Below are positions 10,316 to 21,259 of a stretch of DNA of 64,000 nucleotides, piece after piece; the stretch's first letter is position 1, and every line of letters begins with the position of its first letter. The notes under the pieces were generated by a model that was not told the DNA's origin, did not search any database, and saw only the letters and a list, made by a program, of their open reading frames with translations. Both the position numbers and the translations under genes were made by a program. Source of the DNA: Alcanivorax sp. (GTDB lineage Bacteria > Pseudomonadota > Gammaproteobacteria > Pseudomonadales > Alcanivoracaceae). The DNA lies in NCBI GenBank assembly GCA_022565695.1, contig JAIUME010000006.1, positions 124,001 to 188,000 on the forward strand. Reading direction: 5' to 3'.

Positions 10316-11416
10316 ATGGTGCCGAAGAGCGAGGGTTTTAATCTGGACATGCTGAAGCGCCACTGGCGCTGGGGGCTGTCGCTGCTGGTGCCGTTGGCAC
10401 TGGTGGTGGCATGCCGTACCAGCGAGGTGGCCAGCGAGACACAGGCCGTCACCGTGCGGGTGGCGGAAGTGCTGGCGGGCGAAGATCAGGCACCATTGCG
10501 CTTCGCTGGTGTGGTGCGCTCTCGGCAGCGTGCCGAGCTGACATTCCAGGTCAGTGGCACCCTGCAGGAGCGTTCGGCGGAGCTGGGGCAGGCGGTCGAG
10601 CCCGGCGACGTGCTGGCACGGCTGCAGAATCCACAGCTCATCCCGGCCCGGGACTCTGCGCGGGCGCGCTTGCGGGAAACTGAAGCGCAGCTGCGTCAGG
10701 CGGACCAGGAATATCAGCGTGCTACCACACTGCGCGAACGCGGCGTGCTGTCCGAGCAGGATCTGGAACAGCTGATGGCGCGCCGGGACGCGCTGGAGGC
10801 CGCCCGTGGCACGGCCCGGGCGTCACTGGCCGAAGCTGATCAGGTGCTGCGTGAGGGCGAGCTGCGCGCGCCGTTCCAGGGGACGGTCGAAGCGGTGCTG
10901 GCCGAGCCGGGAGAATTCGTGGCTGCCGGGCAGCCCGTCCTGCGGGTCTCATCCCCCCAGGGCCTGGAAGTCGAAGTGCGCATCCCCGAAAGCCTGCGTA
11001 CCAGCCTGTCGCCCGGCGATGAAGTGATGGTCTGGCGGGTGATGTCGCGTAACAGCGAGCCACTCATGGGTGTCGTCACGGAAATCGGGCGCGGTTCACG
11101 CCGTGGCGAGTTGTATCCGTTGGTGGTGAGCCTGGATGATCCGTCTCTCGCGCCGGGCGTGTCGGTGGAAATCGGTGTGCGCAGGGCGCGTACCGACGCG
11201 CTGGGGCTGCCGGTGCTGGCGGTCTTCCGTTCCCCGGAGGGGCCGGCCGTGTATCGGGTGCGCAATGACATTGCCGAGCGCATCCCGGTGCTGGTGCAGC
11301 AACTGACCGGCGAGCAGGTGCTGGTGTATGCCGAGGGGCTGGTGGCGGGCGACAAGGTGGTTTACGCCGGGCTGACCCGCCTGCTGCCGGGTGACCGGGT
11401 GGAGATCCTGCCGTGA
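10316..11416 (+). CDS. RND efflux periplasmic adaptor (membrane fusion lipoprotein)
   Basis: This is the periplasmic adaptor linking an inner-membrane RND pump to an outer-membrane channel. The 366-aa protein has an N-terminal signal with a lipobox-like LVVAC (Cys about residue 33), so it is probably an inner-membrane-anchored lipoprotein. A beta-barrel/lipoyl segment (RSRQRAELTFQVSGTL), a helical hairpin (RARLRETEAQLRQADQEYQR ... ARASLAEADQVL) and the second lipoyl half (LRAPFQGTVEAVLAEPGEFV) follow. The ATG at 10349 (MLKRHWRWG) is an alternative start that gives a shorter, more typical signal. It overlaps the pump gene, so the two are translationally coupled. Confidence 0.9.
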   Translation: MVPKSEGFNLDMLKRHWRWGLSLLVPLALVVACRTSEVASETQAVTVRVAEVLAGEDQAPLRFAGVVRSRQRAELTFQVSGTLQERSAELGQAVEPGDVLARLQNPQLIPARDSARARLRETEAQLRQADQEYQRATTLRERGVLSEQDLEQLMARRDALEAARGTARASLAEADQVLREGELRAPFQGTVEAVLAEPGEFVAAGQPVLRVSSPQGLEVEVRIPESLRTSLSPGDEVMVWRVMSRNSEPLMGVVTEIGRGSRRGELYPLVVSLDDPSLAPGVSVEIGVRRARTDALGLPVLAVFRSPEGPAVYRVRNDIAERIPVLVQQLTGEQVLVYAEGLVAGDKVVYAGLTRLLPGDRVEILP

Positions 11417-14400
11417 TGGAGTTGCTGATACGGCGTCGTCGCCTGCTCGGGCTGGTGGTGGTGATGCTGACGCTGATCGGTATTGCCGCCTACTTCAATA
11501 TGGCACGCCAGGAAGACCCGAGTTTCCCCTACCGGGCTGGCCTGATTACGGTGCAGTACCCCGGCGCCACCGCGGAGGCGGTGGAACGCCTGGTGGTGCG
11601 TGCGCTGGAAGACGAGCTGCTGCAGCTGGAGGAAATCAACCACGTTACAACGACCTCCCGGGCCGGCGTGGGGCTGGCCACGATCATGTTCCGTGATCAT
11701 ATCTATGACACCACTGCGGGCTGGGATCGCGTGCGGCAGGCCATGGCACGGGCTGAGGTGCAGTTCCCCGATGGCGTAGGCGTGATGACCCTTGATGACC
11801 GGCTGATCGACACGCCGGTGGTGGTGCTGGCCCTGAGTGGTTCGGCATCGGTGAGCGAGCTGTCGCGCCGGGCGGAAGATCTCAAGGATGCGCTCATCGG
11901 GCTGCCGGCCCTGTCCCGCATTGAAATCGAAGGCAAGGCTGACGAGCAGATCACCATCGCGGTGGACGATGCCGAACTGCATCGCATTGGTCTGACGCCG
12001 GAGCAGTTGGGCGGTGTCGTTGCGCGCCGCAATCAGGTGGTGCCCGGTGGTTTCGTCGTCGCGGGTGGCAAGCGCCTGTCGGTGCTGGCCAATAGCGAAT
12101 TTGTCAGTCTGGAAGATCTGCGGAGTACCCAGATTCCGTTGCCGGATGGCAGCTTTGTCCCGCTGGCCGGGATCGCCGATGTCTGGCGCGGACCGCGCGA
12201 GCCGTTGCAGGCGGAAACCTGGTATGACGGCGAGCGGGTGGTGCTGCTCAACATACTGGCCCAGCGTGGCCAGGTGGACGCCATCGCATTCGGCAAGGCA
12301 TTGCGTGAACGGGTCGCCTCGCTGGAGGGCGATTTCGCGCCGTTGCAGATTCATGAGATGTTTTTCCAGCCCGACAAGGTCGCCGAGCGTCTCGATGAGC
12401 TGGAAGGCAGCCTGCTGATCAGTGTGCTGATCATTGTGGCCGTGGTGTTTGTCGGCATGGGGCTGCGCATGGGCTTGCTGGTGGCGGTGACCCTGCCGGT
12501 GGTGGCGCTGATCAGTCTTGGCCTCTACAACCTTGGTGGCGGGGTGCTGCACCAGATTGCCGTGATTGCGCTGGTGATTTCTCTCGGCATCCTGATCGAC
12601 AACGCCATCGTCATGGTGGAGAACGTGCAGACGCGGCTGGCGGAAGGCGCCGAGCGCCTGGATGCCATGATCGGCGCGGTACGCGAGCTGGCAGCGCCGC
12701 TGGGTGCCTCCACGGCGACCACGCTGGCAGCGTTTACGCCCCTGTTGCTGGCCAAGGGTGGCACGGCCGATTTTACCCGGGCCATTCCGGTGATGATCAT
12801 GCTGACCCTGTCGGTCAGTTACCTGCTGGCCATCACTGTGGCGCCGATGTTTGCGGCGCGTTATCTCAAGCGCGATACCGCCGATCGCAGCCACGCAGTG
12901 CGTGCTCTGGGTGAGCGTATTGCCACCATCAGCACCGCCCGCCCGAAATTCGTGTTGGGTGTGGGCGCCGGGGTGGTGGTGCTCAGCTTTCTGATCACGC
13001 CGTTCATGGCAACGCAGTTTTTCCCTAATGCCGACCGACCGAAAGTGATTCTGGATATCTATCTGCCCGAGGCGACGGACCAGGCCTACACCGGCATGGT
13101 GGCCGAGCGTCTCGAGCGTGAGGTGCGCCAACGGGACGATGTCGAGACGGTACACCGTTTTGTCGGCACGACCGGCCCGACTTTCTATTACAACCTGGTG
13201 CGGCGTCCGGAGGCGCCGAACCGGGCGCGTCTGGTGGTCACGGCGACGGATCTCGACGCTACCCGCCGGATCATGGCGGATATGCGCGAGTTCGCGCGTG
13301 TGGCCCTGCCGGAAATCCAGCTCGCTGCCACCCAGCTTGGCCAGGGGCCGCCGCGGGATGCGCCGGTGGAGGTGCGGGTGTTCCACGCTGACGACAACCA
13401 GCGCATGCTGGCGGCCGAGCAGATCTATGATCACCTGCGTCATGTCACCGGCGCCGTGGACGTGCGGCACGATATCGATTTCGGCACGCCGGCGCTGCGC
13501 GTGGATGTGGACGACGCCGTTGCCGAGCGCTTTCGTCTCGATCGCGCGGATGTGGCCCGTTCCCTGTTTGGCCAGAGCTATGGCCTGACCGCAGAGCAGT
13601 ATCGCCAGGAGCGCGATCCCATGCCGCTGGTGGTGCGCTCCGTGGAAGGCACGGCCATGCCACTGGCGCGCCTGTTATCGGTGAATATCTATCCTGACAA
13701 TGGCCAACCTGTGCCGCTGATGCAGGTGGCGCGGATCTACGCCGACTGGGAGCCCGCCGGCATCCCTCGCCGCGATGGCGCGCGTGTGTTCAGTATCGCC
13801 ACCAATCTCGCTGATGGTTACAGTTTCAGCCAGGTCCTCAACGGCCTTGAGGCGCGTCTTGCGACGCACCCCCTGCCGGAAGGGACGCGCACGGAGTACG
13901 GTGGTGACAGTCAGGGCAGTGGCGACGCCAACAAGGCGCTGGCGACCTCTGCGCCGGTCGGCATTCTGCTGCTGATGTTCTTCCTGGTCTGGCAGTTCAA
14001 CTCCTTCCGCCGGGTTGGCATCATCCTGCTTACCGTGCCCATGGCGGCGGTGGGCATCATTCCCGGCCTGGTCATCTCCGGCGCACCGTTTGGCTTCATG
14101 TCCATGCTTGGTGTCGTCGCGCTGGTGGGTATCGTCGTCAACAATGCCATTGTACTGATCGACGTCATCGACCAGCGGCTGCTCAAGGGCGATGCCGTCA
14201 GGGAGGCGGTTTACTATGCGGTGGCTCGCCGCACGCGGCCGATTCTGCTGACCACGGCGACCACCGTTGCGGGCCTGTTGCCGCTGGCCTTTACCAACTC
14301 GACCCTCTGGCCGCCGATGGCCTGGGCGATCATCTCCGGGTTGCTGGCGTCGACGGTGCTCACCTTGCTGGTGGTCCCGGCCCTGTGCCTGCTCACCTTC

Positions 14401-14439
14401 CGTGCGCCGGCTCCGGCCACTGCCTCTCAGGGGGTATAA
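11416..14439 (+). CDS. RND-family efflux pump, inner-membrane transporter
   Basis: This proton-driven exporter of 1007 aa (a GTG at 11413 is an alternative start) is the pump of a TetR-adaptor-RND operon. It has the RND layout: TM1, a large periplasmic loop (about 30-335), a block of TM helices (VLIIVAVVFVGMGLRMG ...), a second loop and the closing TM block (GFMSMLGVVALVGIVVNNAI). In TM4 the proton-relay motif reads GILIDNAIVMVENV, so the usual Asp-Asp is Asp-Asn, a variant I recall in many non-AcrB RND pumps. Substrates cannot be inferred. No outer-membrane factor gene follows, so it must borrow a TolC/OprM-type channel. Confidence 0.93.
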   Translation: MELLIRRRRLLGLVVVMLTLIGIAAYFNMARQEDPSFPYRAGLITVQYPGATAEAVERLVVRALEDELLQLEEINHVTTTSRAGVGLATIMFRDHIYDTTAGWDRVRQAMARAEVQFPDGVGVMTLDDRLIDTPVVVLALSGSASVSELSRRAEDLKDALIGLPALSRIEIEGKADEQITIAVDDAELHRIGLTPEQLGGVVARRNQVVPGGFVVAGGKRLSVLANSEFVSLEDLRSTQIPLPDGSFVPLAGIADVWRGPREPLQAETWYDGERVVLLNILAQRGQVDAIAFGKALRERVASLEGDFAPLQIHEMFFQPDKVAERLDELEGSLLISVLIIVAVVFVGMGLRMGLLVAVTLPVVALISLGLYNLGGGVLHQIAVIALVISLGILIDNAIVMVENVQTRLAEGAERLDAMIGAVRELAAPLGASTATTLAAFTPLLLAKGGTADFTRAIPVMIMLTLSVSYLLAITVAPMFAARYLKRDTADRSHAVRALGERIATISTARPKFVLGVGAGVVVLSFLITPFMATQFFPNADRPKVILDIYLPEATDQAYTGMVAERLEREVRQRDDVETVHRFVGTTGPTFYYNLVRRPEAPNRARLVVTATDLDATRRIMADMREFARVALPEIQLAATQLGQGPPRDAPVEVRVFHADDNQRMLAAEQIYDHLRHVTGAVDVRHDIDFGTPALRVDVDDAVAERFRLDRADVARSLFGQSYGLTAEQYRQERDPMPLVVRSVEGTAMPLARLLSVNIYPDNGQPVPLMQVARIYADWEPAGIPRRDGARVFSIATNLADGYSFSQVLNGLEARLATHPLPEGTRTEYGGDSQGSGDANKALATSAPVGILLLMFFLVWQFNSFRRVGIILLTVPMAAVGIIPGLVISGAPFGFMSMLGVVALVGIVVNNAIVLIDVIDQRLLKGDAVREAVYYAVARRTRPILLTTATTVAGLLPLAFTNSTLWPPMAWAIISGLLASTVLTLLVVPALCLLTFRAPAPATASQGV

Positions 14440-14473
14440 CCTCTCAAGGGTATAAAACAGGGGGCAAAGGCCG

Positions 14474-14500
14474 GGCTGCGGACCTCAGGGGGTCGCAGCC
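14474..14500 (+). terminator. Hairpin after the RND operon
   Basis: GGCTGCGGACC (14474-14484) pairs with GGTCGCAGCC (14491-14500) with one bulged G and a 6-base loop. It follows the pump gene by 34 bases and could end its transcript, but no run of T follows, so termination may need Rho or be weak. Just before it, the pump stop codon lies in an imperfect tandem repeat (CTCTCAGGGGGTATAA at 14424, CTCTCAAGGGTATAAA at 14441). Confidence 0.45.
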
Positions 14501-14750
14501 TTGGCCAATGCCTGCTACACCCGCTACAATCGACGCCTGACAAATGCCTGTTGCAAGGAACAGATCCGGTGACCCGGGACATACGTAAAGACATACGCAT
14601 AACTGATACTGCCTGCTTGTTCGCGCCCGCCCGCTGGCGATGGTGATGCACCCGCGTGCGTTCAGGATGAGCCTGGCTGCACGCCTGTCTTCATGCCTGG
14701 CTTCACGTAAGCCCTGACCGTCAGCCACCCGATCCAAACAAGGACAGATC
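14501..14750 (+). promoter_or_regulatory. trpE upstream region with a candidate sigma-70 promoter
   Basis: TTGGCC (14501-14506) and TACAAT (14525-14530), 18 bases apart, form a plausible sigma-70 promoter reading into trpE and would give a leader of roughly 210 bases. A short frame at 14640-14717 contains no Trp codon, and I see no mutually exclusive stem pair, so there is no sign of a classical trp attenuator. The rest of this 311-base gap shows nothing else I recognise. Confidence 0.4.
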
Positions 14751-16249
<1,499 letters not shown>

Positions 16250-16253
<4 letters not shown>

Positions 16254-16834
16254 CCCGCGTGTTGATGATCGACAATTACGACAGCTTTACCTGGAACCTG
16301 GTGCAGTACCTGCAAGAACTTGGTGCCGAGGTGCTGGTGTACCGCAATGACGCCATCACGGTGGCGGACATCGAAGCGCTGGCGCCGGACCGGCTGATGA
16401 TTTCGCCGGGGCCCTGCACCCCCAACGAAGCGGGCATTTCCATCGAGGCGATCCGGCATTTTGCTGGCATGCTGCCGATTCTTGGCGTCTGCCTGGGGCA
16501 CCAGAGCATCGGCCAGGCGTTCGGTGGCAAGGTGGTGCGCGCGCGGCGTGTGATGCACGGCAAGACATCGCCGATATACCACACAGGTGTCGGCGTATTC
16601 CGTGGCTTGCCGTCGCCCTACACCGCGACACGCTACCACTCGCTGGTGGTGGAAAAGGACTCGTTGCCTGATTGCATGGAGATTACCGCCTGGACGCAGC
16701 ATGACGATGGCAGCGTGGACGAGATCATGGGCATGCGCCATCGCGAGCTGGATATCGAAGGGGTGCAGTACCACCCGGAATCCATTCTGACCGAGCATGG
16801 GCATGCCCTGCTGAAAAACTTCCTGGAGCGCTGA
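16250..16834 (+). CDS. trpG: Anthranilate synthase component II (glutamine amidotransferase)
   Basis: TrpG hydrolyses glutamine and channels ammonia to TrpE. The 194-aa class-I amidotransferase has the nucleophile Cys in [15 protein letters not shown] (about residues 78-92), the oxyanion region [11 protein letters not shown] (about 52-62) and the catalytic His-Glu in VQYHPESIL (about 174-182). The start is the ATG at 16250, overlapping the trpE stop; the longer open frame beginning at 16154 lies wholly within trpE. The close match to para-aminobenzoate PabA means dual use in folate synthesis is possible, but the operon position favours TrpG. Confidence 0.95.
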
Positions 16835-16836
16835 GC

Positions 16837-17883
16837 ATGGATATTCGTGACGCACTGGCCAAGGTGGTCGAGCACATTGATCTGGGTTTCGAGGACATGC
16901 AGGCGGTCATGCGCCAGATCATGACCGGTGGGGCAACGGACGCGCAGGTCGGCGCGTTTCTTGTCGCACTGCGTATGAAGAGCGAATCCCTGGACGAGAT
17001 CACCGCCGCTGCGCAGGTCATGCGTGAGCTGGCCACGCCGGTGGATATCGGTGATTTGCGCTATGTGGTGGATATCGTCGGCACGGGCGGTGATGGCGCG
17101 AACCTGTTCAACGTGTCCACGGCGTCCTCCTTTGTCGCGGCGGCCGCAGGCTGCCATGTGGCCAAACACGGCAATCGCTCGGTCAGTTCCAAAAGCGGTT
17201 CCGCGGACTTGCTGGAGGCTGCCGGGGTACGGCTGGATCTGTCCCCGGAAGAGGTGGCACGCTGTATCCGCGAAGTGGGCGTGGGCTTCATGTTTGCGCC
17301 TGCCCACCATGGAGCCATGAAGCATGCCATCGGGCCACGCAAGGAGCTTGGCTTGCGCACTCTGTTCAATATTCTCGGGCCGATGACCAATCCTGCCGGT
17401 GTGCGCCGACAACTGGTCGGGGTGTTTTCCGACAAGTTATGCCGACCCATGGCGGAAGTGCTGGGGCGGCTTGGCGCAGAGCATGTGATGGTCGTTCACG
17501 GTCTGGATGGTCTGGATGAAATCAGCCTGGCGGCCAGGACGCATGTGGCGGAGTTTCGTGACGGTGCGGTGCGGGAGTATGTGATCACGCCGGAATCAGT
17601 GGGCATCGAATCGACCTCGCTGGTGGGGCTGGATGTGACGGACCCGCAGGCATCACTGGCGCTGATTCGCGATGCCTTCGGCAAGCGCAAGGGCGACTAT
17701 GCCGACAAGGCAGCGGACATGCTGGCGCTGAATGCGGGCGCAGCGATTTATGTCGCCGGTGTCACGGCAACCCTGAAAGAGGGTGTGCGCATGGCAGAAG
17801 ATCTGATTCACAACGGCGAAGCCGGAGAGCGTCTGCGCGAGCTGGCGCGCTTTACCGAAATGCTCAAGGGCGGTGATGCATGA
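16837..17883 (+). CDS. trpD: Anthranilate phosphoribosyltransferase
   Basis: TrpD transfers a phosphoribosyl group from PRPP to anthranilate. The 348-aa protein carries the family motifs: [20 protein letters not shown] (PRPP-binding GTGGD, residues about 77-96), [32 protein letters not shown] and [13 protein letters not shown]. It starts 2 bases after the trpG stop and overlaps trpC by 4 bases (ATGA). It is a stand-alone transferase, not fused to TrpG as in enteric bacteria. Confidence 0.97.
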   Translation: MDIRDALAKVVEHIDLGFEDMQAVMRQIMTGGATDAQVGAFLVALRMKSESLDEITAAAQVMRELATPVDIGDLRYVVDIVGTGGDGANLFNVSTASSFVAAAAGCHVAKHGNRSVSSKSGSADLLEAAGVRLDLSPEEVARCIREVGVGFMFAPAHHGAMKHAIGPRKELGLRTLFNILGPMTNPAGVRRQLVGVFSDKLCRPMAEVLGRLGAEHVMVVHGLDGLDEISLAARTHVAEFRDGAVREYVITPESVGIESTSLVGLDVTDPQASLALIRDAFGKRKGDYADKAADMLALNAGAAIYVAGVTATLKEGVRMAEDLIHNGEAGERLRELARFTEMLKGGDA

Positions 17884-18686
17884 CCGTCAAGACCACCGGC
17901 ACGGTGCTGGACCGTATCCTGCAGCGCAAACAGGAAGAGGTCGCTGCCCTGAAGCAGCAACAGGCGCTGGCAGCGGTGCAGGCGCTGGCTCATGAACAGT
18001 CCCCGGCGCGCGGCTTTACTGCGGCATTGGTGCAGCGGCTGGCAGCAGGGCAGACGGCAGTCATTGCCGAAATCAAGAAAGCCTCACCGTCCAAGGGCGT
18101 GATCCGCGAGGACTTTCAGCCGGCGGTCATTGCTGCCGAATACGAGGCCGGGGGCGCGGCGTGCCTGTCCGTGCTGACGGATCGGGATTTCTTTCAGGGA
18201 GATGACACCTACCTGCAGGCGGCCCGCGAGGCCTGCGCGCTGCCGGTGTTGCGCAAGGATTTCACCATAGACCCGTACCAGATATGGGAAGCCCGGGCGA
18301 TTGGTGCGGACTGCATTCTGCTGATTGTGGCGGCACTGGAAGATGACCTGCTGCATCAGCTGCACGACACGGCGCGTGATGCGGGTCTGGATGTGCTGGT
18401 GGAAGTGCACACGGCGGAAGAGTTACAGCGGGCGCTGCGTCTGGATGCGCGTCTGATCGGCATCAATAATCGTGACCTGCACAGTTTCGATGTATCGCTG
18501 GATGTCACGCTGGGCTTGCTGAAGCAGGTGCCGGAAGACCGGATTCTGGTCACCGAGAGCGGTATCGTCACGGCCGAGGATGTGGCATTGATGCGCGCGC
18601 ATCAGGTCAACAGTTTCCTGGTGGGTGAGACCTTCATGCGCGCGCCTTCGCCGGGTCAGGCCCTGGCTGCATTGTTTCCACGTTAG
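17880..18686 (+). CDS. trpC: Indole-3-glycerol phosphate synthase
   Basis: TrpC closes the indole ring from carboxyphenylaminodeoxyribulose phosphate. The 268-aa monofunctional TIM barrel shows [15 protein letters not shown] (catalytic Lys), [29 protein letters not shown] (catalytic Lys), [21 protein letters not shown] and VTESGI. TrpF is not fused to it. The TAG stop lies in a 12-bp direct duplication (GTTTCCACGTTA at 18674 and 18687). It ends the trpEGDC operon and converges on the peroxiredoxin gene 31 bases away. Confidence 0.97.
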   Translation: MTVKTTGTVLDRILQRKQEEVAALKQQQALAAVQALAHEQSPARGFTAALVQRLAAGQTAVIAEIKKASPSKGVIREDFQPAVIAAEYEAGGAACLSVLTDRDFFQGDDTYLQAAREACALPVLRKDFTIDPYQIWEARAIGADCILLIVAALEDDLLHQLHDTARDAGLDVLVEVHTAEELQRALRLDARLIGINNRDLHSFDVSLDVTLGLLKQVPEDRILVTESGIVTAEDVALMRAHQVNSFLVGETFMRAPSPGQALAALFPR

Positions 18687-18717
18687 GTTTCCACGTTAAG
18701 GCCTTGTGGCTGACCTG

Positions 18718-19194
18718 TCAGAGCTTGTCGAGGATGGTGCCTGCGCTGCTTTGGGCGACACCCTTGTCATCGATGCCAAGATAGGTCACCACGCCGTCGT
18801 TGACGATCATGGCGAAGCGCTTGCAGCGTTTGCCCATATGGCCGTCAGTCAGATCCAGCGTCAGTCCGAGTGCTTCTGTGAGCCGTCCACTGCCGTCTGC
18901 CAGCATGGTGATCTTTTCGGCGTTCTGGGCTTTCTGCCAGGCGTCCATGACAAATGCGTCGTTGACGGCCATGCAAACGATGGCATCAACACCCCGCGCC
19001 AGGATGTCGTCGGCCTTGATCACGAAGCCCGGCATATGGGTATTCGAGCAGCCGGGGGTGAAGGCACCGGGCACGGCAAACAGCACGACTCGGCGTCGAT
19101 CAAACAGCGTGCTGGTGGCGATGTCTTCCGGCCCTTCCGGTCCGTTCGTCTTGATGGTGATATCGGGGATGCGGTCGCCTTCCTGAATGCTCAT
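18718..19194 (-). CDS. Peroxiredoxin, Prx5 family
   Basis: This thiol peroxidase of 158 aa reduces H2O2 and organic hydroperoxides, probably with glutathione/glutaredoxin or thioredoxin as reductant. The peroxidatic Cys is in VPGAFTPGCSNTHMPGF (the PxxxTxxC motif, Cys about residue 48), followed by the typical IVCMAVNDAFVMDAW and GRLTEALGL. There is no glutaredoxin domain fused at the C-terminus as in some Haemophilus/Vibrio relatives. The ATG at 19192-19194 is chosen because GGAGGA lies 8 bases upstream; the longer frame starting at 19230 has no such site. It is convergent with trpC. Confidence 0.92.
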   Translation of the reverse strand: MSIQEGDRIPDITIKTNGPEGPEDIATSTLFDRRRVVLFAVPGAFTPGCSNTHMPGFVIKADDILARGVDAIVCMAVNDAFVMDAWQKAQNAEKITMLADGSGRLTEALGLTLDLTDGHMGKRCKRFAMIVNDGVVTYLGIDDKGVAQSSAGTILDKL

Positions 19195-19272
19195 CAGTAC
19201 TGTCCTCCGGTGCGTGAGTTGTCTGTTCACACTACGCCTTTCGCGCGATCAGTGCGATAGCCGACTGAGTGC

Positions 19273-19773
19273 TCAGCCTCGCTCCACACCGGTGACTTCG
19301 CCCGTGTCGGCGTTGATGCGTATCTCCAGATCCTGGCCTTCCGCGTCCTTGCCTTCAACCTCGATCACATTGCGGCGATCCACATCCACTTGCTCTATCC
19401 GTGCCATGCCCTCGTTGGTGGCGGTATCGATGGCGGCGTGAAGCTGGTCCAGGGTTATGCCACGGGGACCATCATTCTTCTGCTGGCGCTCTTCGCGAAC
19501 GGGTGTGCCGTCGGCAGCGAAATCCACCTTGGCCTGCCACCCTTCACTGATCCACCCTTCCACTTCGATGGCGCCGTCATCCTCGACCTCAATCTCGGTG
19601 TAATGGCTGAAGCCATAGTCGTCGGCGTGGGCAATCATGCTTTTGAAGGTGGCGACGGGCAGTGTGTCAGCCCGTGCTGTCAGGGGCAGCGTCAGTGCCA
19701 TCAGGAGTGCCATGATTGCTGTGCAGAGAAGCAGTACTGACGGTGTTTTCCGGGCGGTCTGCTGGATGTTCAT
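19273..19773 (-). CDS. Exported PepSY-domain protein
   Basis: This 166-aa secreted protein has a signal peptide (hydrophobic core LLLCTAIMALLMALTLPLTA, cleavage around ARA-DTLP) and two PepSY-like repeats: FKSMIAHADDYGFSHYTEIEVEDDGAIEVEGW (about 43-74) and LHAAIDTATNEGMARIEQVDVDRRNVIEVEGK (about 110-141). PepSY domains often modulate proteases or bind cations in the periplasm, but the role here is unknown. The first Prx5-side neighbour is 78 bases downstream on the same strand. It is followed upstream by the tiny DUF1328 gene, separated by about 80 bases. Confidence 0.8.
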   Translation of the reverse strand: MNIQQTARKTPSVLLLCTAIMALLMALTLPLTARADTLPVATFKSMIAHADDYGFSHYTEIEVEDDGAIEVEGWISEGWQAKVDFAADGTPVREERQQKNDGPRGITLDQLHAAIDTATNEGMARIEQVDVDRRNVIEVEGKDAEGQDLEIRINADTGEVTGVERG

Positions 19774-19855
19774 TGTTGTGCTCCGATCAATGGATATCTA
19801 CTCGCTGAGGACAGCTGCGCCTGAGTGATGACAGCCAGGCGCAGTCCTGCTTGCG

Positions 19856-20017
19856 TCAGGGCGCGCGCCGCCCGGTGATCAACGAAATAACCAGTAAAAT
19901 CAGAAATATGACGAACAGGATCTGTGCAAAGCCAGTGGCGGCCCCAGCGATCCCGCTGAAGCCGGCAACCCCGGCGATGATGGCAATAATCAGAAATATC
20001 AGTGCCCAACTCAACAT
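19856..20017 (-). CDS. DUF1328-family small membrane protein (YtjA type)
   Basis: This 53-residue protein is almost entirely hydrophobic: it begins [20 protein letters not shown], continues with [20 protein letters not shown] and ends LITGRRAP. Two membrane helices with a Gly/Ala-rich hinge and a short basic tail are the DUF1328 pattern. A strong ribosome-binding site (AAGGGAGA) precedes the ATG at 20015-20017. Members of this family are commonly found among envelope-stress or stationary-phase genes, but no function is established. The 262 bases upstream, to the TraX-like gene, show no other gene I can support. Confidence 0.85.
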   Translation of the reverse strand: MLSWALIFLIIAIIAGVAGFSGIAGAATGFAQILFVIFLILLVISLITGRRAP

Positions 20018-20279
20018 GACAAGTCTCCCTTTGAATTCTGCGTGGTTTTGCGCGGTTCCTGAAGATAGACAACACCATTGACCTGGCGTTGTGCCCTGTC
20101 AACGCGCAGGACATCGTCCGGGAGGTGGCAGAGGCCTGGATGGCGCGGCTTTTTACACTGCATGGTCTCTCACGTCAGGCATCAGCCCGTATTTCAAGGG
20201 AGCTCTTCGTGCAACGTGGGGTAATGTAAAAAGCCGCCGGCATGTTTAAAGTATGTAAAAGCTTCTCTCCGGGGCCCGA

Positions 20280-21137
20280 TCAGGGGGCATGCCCGGACAG
20301 GGAGAGCGCCCAGAGCAGTGCTGCGATAACCAGAAAGTGCGCAGGGTACCAGGCAAGCCAGAGACGACGGGGCATGATGAGTGCCGGGCGGGGGATATGC
20401 CGTGCTGCACCAGCGGCCAGCACCAGTGTGATGCCACAGGTGGCTACAGTGAACGCCTTGGCCAACTCGGTGTGATTCATCTGGGCGGCCATCACCAGCA
20501 CAGGCAGGGCAGACAGGCCTGCCACCAGACGTTGGATGGCGCTGTCGCCGCGCTGGCTCAGCACCTGCATGGCAAGCATGGCCAACGGGATAATCATCAG
20601 TCCGACGTGACCGTACTCCACCCACTGCCCCAACAGATACCAGGCTGGCAGAGACGCTGCAGCGACGGCCATGGCGCCGGCAGCCGACAGGGCACCATCA
20701 CGATAGCCGCTGGCACTGTCCTTGAGCCACACCGCCCAGAACAGGCCGCCCGCCAGGGTAAAGCAGACATTCAGCACAAAGGTGTCGGTTTCCCGAGGCA
20801 TCAGCATGAAAGGAATTTGCGCCGCCAGGCCGATGACGAGAATGCGACGGGCATAACGCGCCGGATTACGGGTATTGAACAGGCCATGCCATGCCACCAT
20901 TGCGGCAAAGAGCGGGAAGGCGACGCGCCCCAGTGTGGATTCGATCCACCCGAGACCGGCGGCGTCTGGCACCACGTAACGGCTCAGATGATCGGCCGTC
21001 ATGGTCAGCAGGGCCAGCCACTGTCCCCAGGCCGTCCAATGGGAGGAAGGCGGAGCTGTGTCCTGTTGGCTGGCAGACGCCGACCGGGTTGCAGGGGTGG
21101 CTGATGCGGTTGTTGCGGAGGCGGGTGTGTTCTTCAC
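20280..21137 (-). CDS. TraX-like polytopic membrane protein
   Basis: This is a 285-aa inner-membrane protein with about eight hydrophobic segments. The characteristic start of the TraX family is visible after a Thr/Ala-rich tail: LALLTMTADHLSRYVV, GRVAFPLFAAMVAWHGL, and RYARRILVIGLAAQIPFML, closing with RRLWLAWYPAHFLVIAALL. TraX of F plasmids N-acetylates pilin. Chromosomal homologues are acyltransferase-like proteins of unknown target, and there are no conjugation genes nearby. The GTG at 21137 is preferred because AGGGAGA lies 8 bases upstream; an ATG 60 bases further up has no ribosome-binding site. Confidence 0.85.
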   Translation of the reverse strand: MKNTPASATTASATPATRSASASQQDTAPPSSHWTAWGQWLALLTMTADHLSRYVVPDAAGLGWIESTLGRVAFPLFAAMVAWHGLFNTRNPARYARRILVIGLAAQIPFMLMPRETDTFVLNVCFTLAGGLFWAVWLKDSASGYRDGALSAAGAMAVAAASLPAWYLLGQWVEYGHVGLMIIPLAMLAMQVLSQRGDSAIQRLVAGLSALPVLVMAAQMNHTELAKAFTVATCGITLVLAAGAARHIPRPALIMPRRLWLAWYPAHFLVIAALLWALSLSGHAP

Positions 21138-21259
21138 AGAGATCTCCCTGGCAAGCAAGAACACCTGTTGACGGCCTGGCGGCCATGCGGTTCCCACAGT
21201 GGTGGCCGCCAGCGGGCAGTTTTTCAGACTTTTTCAGAGCGGGTATGACACGGCGGGTA

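Noticed and set aside
11362-13470. Open frame of 702 codons on the minus strand within the RND pump
   Set aside because: It is antisense to well-formed RND motifs, is rich in His/Arg/Gln as expected for a shadow frame, and has no domain I recognise.
14551-14750. trp leader peptide/attenuator upstream of trpE
   Set aside because: The only short frame (14640-14717) has no Trp codons and there is no competing terminator/antiterminator pair.
19770-20114. 114-codon minus-strand frame around the DUF1328 gene
   Set aside because: A shifted frame of the same region encodes the clearly hydrophobic 53-residue DUF1328 protein with a good ribosome-binding site.
20280-21137. TraX as evidence for an integrated conjugative element
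   Set aside because: No other tra, relaxase or integrase gene is present; TraX-like proteins are common on chromosomes.
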